Source of the DNA: Desulforegula conservatrix Mb1Pa
Lineage (GTDB): Bacteria; Desulfobacterota; Desulfobacteria; Desulfobacterales; Desulforegulaceae
Reading direction: 5' to 3'
DNA: 64,000 nucleotides
Assembly (NCBI RefSeq): GCF_000426225.1
Contig: NZ_AUEY01000016.1
Location: forward strand, 1 to 64,000
The stretch's first letter is position 1. Each line of letters starts with the position of its first letter. The notes below the pieces were generated by a model. The model saw only the letters and a list, made by a program, of their open reading frames with translations. It was not told the DNA's origin and made no database searches. Positions 61,196-64,000 of this stretch are shown piece by piece. The translations under genes and the position numbers were made by a program.

Positions 61196-62683
61196 CTAGA
61201 ATTTATAGTTTACAGTTGAAGAAAAGCCCCAAAGATGGCCGTCGCATTCCGCGTTTACGTTTCTTGATCCATTATCAAGGCCATATTTTTTGAGCGGATT
61301 ATATGTTTCGTTGAGGTTATTGCTTTCTCCACCAATTATTCTTGATGTTTCAGCTATCGCGTACTGCATGCCTGCGTCAAGTGTCCAGTTTTCACCGAAA
61401 TCAAAACCAGCGCCTATTGAGTAGGTCTTTTTGTCAGCGTCAGGCCACATCATGTCAAATGTGTCATCTGGTATTGGAGATGGATCATAGAAGTATCCTG
61501 CTCTTAAAGTCATAAAGTCAAGAGCCTGCCATTCAATACCGAGACGGACCTGGTTTGTGTTATTCCAGTCTCTTTCATATTTTTTTGAAGTTACGTTTGG
61601 AAGGACAAGGTACGGGCTGAATTCTTCTGTCTGGTATTCGTTATGTCTCCAATATGTCCATACAAGGTCAGCTTCCATGGATACCTTGTCATGCGGCTTA
61701 TAGCGTATACCTGCCTGGATCTGATCAGGGTGGTCATATTCCATTTCAAGATTTGCAACCTTTACGTTGTTGATTCTGACATCACCGTCAAAGTCAGCAT
61801 CAGTCTTGCTTCTGTAGGTCAAGCCGAGGCTTACCGAGTTTATGGGTTTGTACATGAAGCCTACGTTGAAAGAATAGTTTACATCATCTTCCATTTCTGC
61901 TTCGAAAATACCGTCGTGGACAGAATTTGCGGCCTGAACAAGAAGCAGTGACTGATAGCTCGCATCAGGCATAGCCGCAAGGGCCGCAGGTTTGGTTTGT
62001 GGGAGGGTTCCGCCCACCATTGTCATTATTGCTGTCGTTTGGGCAGTGGCCGCCGCAGCTGACATTCCCTGATCCATGAAGCCCTTGGTCATTGCCTGGG
62101 CTGCGGTGGTGGGATAATTAATTACTCTGCTTGCGCCTGATTTAGACTTACCAATTGAAACGCCAACACCCAAAGAGAATTTTTCATTTATCTTGTATGC
62201 TACGCTTGGGGTTACAACTTCACGAGTATAGTAGGAATGAAAAAAGTTGTAAGCTGCTGGGTTTTTTGTCGTGTTTGGGCTCCACTCAATGTCAAGTCCA
62301 TAAGGTACGTATCCTGCTATTCCAATGGACATGTTTTTGCCAACAGGCATTGCAAAGCCTGCGTGTGGAACATAAAGATCGTCTGATTCATCGGACATTC
62401 CGGATGGCCCGTAATTAAGTCCTCCGTCCTTGTTCTCGACCTCGAATTTGTGAATCTTCAGTTCTGGATTAAGCATTGTAACACCGGCTGATAACATTGG
62501 CCTGTCAATTTGAGTGAGGCCTGCCGGGTTGTAATAGGTTGCAAAAGGATCGTCAGCAGTCGCAGTAAATGCTCCGCCTAGAGTAGCCGCCCTTGTTCCA
62601 ATGCCGAAAGTGTCAACGCAGCCTGCGTGGGCTGATGCTGACATGGCTAATATTGTGGCTGAAATAACAAAAAATTTTTTCAC
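61196..62683 (-). CDS. OmpP1/FadL/TodX-family outer-membrane transporter, paralogue
   Basis: A 495-residue paralogue of the protein encoded at 59123. Signal peptide (ending SAHA), CVDTFGIGTRAATLGGAF, TYYNPAGLTQID and the C-terminal FSSTVNYKF. Differences concentrate in surface stretches such as VENKDGGLNYGPS. The start is a GTG with GGAGGATTT upstream. Each copy has its own terminator and probably its own promoter, so the two may be expressed separately. A tandem duplication is the simplest origin. Confidence 0.9.
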   Translation of the reverse strand: MKKFFVISATILAMSASAHAGCVDTFGIGTRAATLGGAFTATADDPFATYYNPAGLTQIDRPMLSAGVTMLNPELKIHKFEVENKDGGLNYGPSGMSDESDDLYVPHAGFAMPVGKNMSIGIAGYVPYGLDIEWSPNTTKNPAAYNFFHSYYTREVVTPSVAYKINEKFSLGVGVSIGKSKSGASRVINYPTTAAQAMTKGFMDQGMSAAAATAQTTAIMTMVGGTLPQTKPAALAAMPDASYQSLLLVQAANSVHDGIFEAEMEDDVNYSFNVGFMYKPINSVSLGLTYRSKTDADFDGDVRINNVKVANLEMEYDHPDQIQAGIRYKPHDKVSMEADLVWTYWRHNEYQTEEFSPYLVLPNVTSKKYERDWNNTNQVRLGIEWQALDFMTLRAGYFYDPSPIPDDTFDMMWPDADKKTYSIGAGFDFGENWTLDAGMQYAIAETSRIIGGESNNLNETYNPLKKYGLDNGSRNVNAECDGHLWGFSSTVNYKF

Positions 62684-62872
62684 AAATCCTCCTTACCCGC
62701 ATTGTTTGGTTTCAGAAAACAGAAATGTTACCATGGTTGTAATGGATATCGATGTAAACCTTTGGCGCTTACTGTTTCATAGGGACTTTTCATATGTTAA
62801 GAAGTCAACCTTTGTCAATACCTCAATCCTCGGTAAATCACATGAACATTGATTTTTTTAGGGTGGAAAATT

Positions 62873-63005
62873 TATGGTCTCGTAAAAAGTCAAAAAAAGG
62901 CGGCGGCGTCATGCCGGACTTGATGGGGCATCTTTGTAATTTCAGCCATTTCTGGATTCAGGTTTTCACCGGAATGACGGTGATAGGACTTTCTGCGACC
63001 TTGCC
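62873..63005 (+). repeat. MITE-like element, copy 14
   Basis: TATGGTCTCGTAAAAAGTC to GCGACCTTGCC. Flanks AAAATT and AAAACT match at five of six positions. It lies upstream of the second porin gene. Confidence 0.8.
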
Positions 63006-63098
63006 AAAACTATATCGTCGAAAGAATAAAGTGGATCAATATTCGGATGGTGATAATGCTTTTATTTGATTTGCGCGATCCGGGGCTTATTGAAGGGA

Positions 63099-63138
63099 AT
63101 GCCGGACACAGGTCTGGTGTGCCCGGCATGGTTTTTTT
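63099..63138 (+). terminator. Hairpin with rightward T-run at the window's last gene
   Basis: ATGCCGGACAC and GTGTGCCCGGCAT pair with one bulge, then GGTTTTTTT on the + strand. It lies at the stop of the leftward gene and would stop rightward transcription. Confidence 0.5.
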
Positions 63139-64000
63139 ATTTTATGACTTTGGCTATTTTTTCAGGCAGCTTGATTCCTGCAAGATATCCTTTGCTCTTG
63201 AATGCTGATTCAATGGACGCAGCAAAAACTATGTCTTTCAGCCCGTCACCGTCAACATCGTAAAGACAGAAATCATGTATGCCGCCAGGGATAGCTTCCG
63301 AGCTCCATATTTCCTTGAGGCCTATTCCTGACCAACCATATATTATGGCCTTGCCGCTTGTGAATTTTTTATACCCTGACAGCATTCCCTTTGCGATGTC
63401 CTCGTTTTTTACGGTGAGAATGTATGTCCTGCCGCTCTGGTCGCAGAAACCTATCAATCTTTGCTTGAAGTATTTTCTTTCGGTTTCGTCTTTCTTGCTT
63501 CCCTCCATCTGCTTTTCCATGGACTCCATGCTACCGCCGAATTTCTCATCGCCCTCCCATTCGGCTTCGCCTTTCTCGTTTCTTAGTGCCATCTTGCTGT
63601 CGCTGTCATAGTTTAACCACATATTGGCCGGTTTTTCGGTTATCTGGCCAAATATAAAGTTGTCAAGATGGATATCCGTAGGGCTTTTGAATACCGTTCT
63701 GTCATCCAGGCTTTTGCCAGTAATCTGGAATATCTCTCCTGAATAAAGATTGTTGCCCCTGTCTTCTTTCTGTATCAAAAGGATTTTCTTGCATTTAAAA
63801 TACGCAGTCGCTGAAAAGAAACCGGATTCAGATTTTGAAGGGACAAGTTTGCCTCCTTCAATAGTATTTGATGATACCACCGGAGACATGAAGTTGGTGT
63901 TCAAGCATGTGGTGAAAATTTCGTCTTTACCGTCACCGTCCATGTCAATGGCGTCCACGCGGAGATTGCGTTGGCCTGCGGGAGGTTCTGATTTGCTCGA
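63137..64000 (-). CDS. FG-GAP/VCBS-like repeat protein (N-terminus off window)
   Basis: The frame is open to the right edge; about 287 residues are visible, with no start codon needed inside the window (a GTG at 63958 is in frame but not supported). Asp-rich calcium-type loops DMDGDGKDEI and DVDGDGLKDIV are FG-GAP/VCBS-like repeat signatures of beta-propeller proteins. Such proteins are usually exported and bind ligands or surfaces. A Met/Lys-rich segment lies in the middle (GGSMESMEKQMEGSKKDETE). Function not known. Confidence 0.75.
   Translation of the reverse strand, partial: SSKSEPPAGQRNLRVDAIDMDGDGKDEIFTTCLNTNFMSPVVSSNTIEGGKLVPSKSESGFFSATAYFKCKKILLIQKEDRGNNLYSGEIFQITGKSLDDRTVFKSPTDIHLDNFIFGQITEKPANMWLNYDSDSKMALRNEKGEAEWEGDEKFGGSMESMEKQMEGSKKDETERKYFKQRLIGFCDQSGRTYILTVKNEDIAKGMLSGYKKFTSGKAIIYGWSGIGLKEIWSSEAIPGGIHDFCLYDVDGDGLKDIVFAASIESAFKSKGYLAGIKLPEKIAKVIK

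Noticed and set aside
14648-63005. CRISPR-like repetition
   Set aside because: The repeats are scattered, in both orientations and without regular spacers.
1-64000. tRNA or rRNA genes
   Set aside because: No acceptor/T-loop pattern or conserved rRNA stretch was seen by eye; a covariance search was not possible.

Overview
The window reads as chromosomal DNA of an anaerobic, Gram-negative Desulfobacterota (deltaproteobacterial, sulfate-reducer-like) bacterium. The evidence is gene content, since no rRNA is present: an octaheme hydroxylamine-oxidoreductase-like cytochrome with its NapC/NrfH partner, hybrid cluster protein with a Crp/Fnr regulator, rubrerythrin, an orange-protein (ORP)-type set of ferredoxin-fused MinD ATPases with NifX-like proteins and Mrp, a CoA-disulfide-reductase/rhodanese fusion, DsrE and GlcF-like Fe-S proteins, and outer-membrane FadL-type porins.

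Layout. (1) 1-7572: the repressor-side end of a Mu-like transposable prophage. The c-type repressor points right; the early genes (Ner-like, transposase A, ATPase B and small regulatory or accessory genes) point left and run off the window. Three transposase-type repeats and a terminal TGTG..CACA end put the junction at about 7572, inside a host hairpin repeat. (2) 7573-11414: a chemotaxis receptor, a repeat-filled spacer and a CoA-transferase. (3) 11734-21509: a nitrogen-oxide and redox-stress district: octaheme HAO-like protein plus tetraheme quinol dehydrogenase, HPP-family membrane protein plus CBS protein (HPP relatives have been linked to nitrite transport), two ferredoxin-type proteins, Hcp, an HcpR-like regulator with an FNR-type box, rubrerythrin and a zinc ribbon. 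(4) 21743-26885: an unknown membrane protein, an SRPBCC-epimerase fusion, serine acetyltransferase, a DsrE protein and a frameshifted J-domain gene. (5) 27916-33460: CoA-disulfide reductase-rhodanese, two MinD-ferredoxin ATPases, two NifX/ORP-type proteins and Mrp. (6) 33798-38478: two DHH phosphoesterases, a GlcF-like Fe-S protein, a metallo-beta-lactamase and a GNAT. (7) 38685-45609: siroheme and heme genes, Nudix, DksA, PHP, RNase III, radical SAM. (8) 45606-58894: FliW, PBP1A, HisI/HisG, EngB/Era, HNH, a solute-binding protein, CBS, FmdB, RecN, Tag and a small Cys-rich membrane protein. (9) 59123-64000: tandem FadL-type porins and a partial FG-GAP-like protein.

The most distinctive property is the density of small non-coding repeats. 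A MITE-like element of about 130 bp occurs 14 times, several copies with 6-bp target duplications. A 34-bp hairpin with compensatory base changes occurs five times, one of them in frame inside the prophage transposase gene. A composite element of about 350 bp with imperfect terminal inverted repeats occurs twice. These fill most long intergenic gaps and sit between genes of the ORP-type region. No CRISPR array, rRNA or tRNA was recognised.
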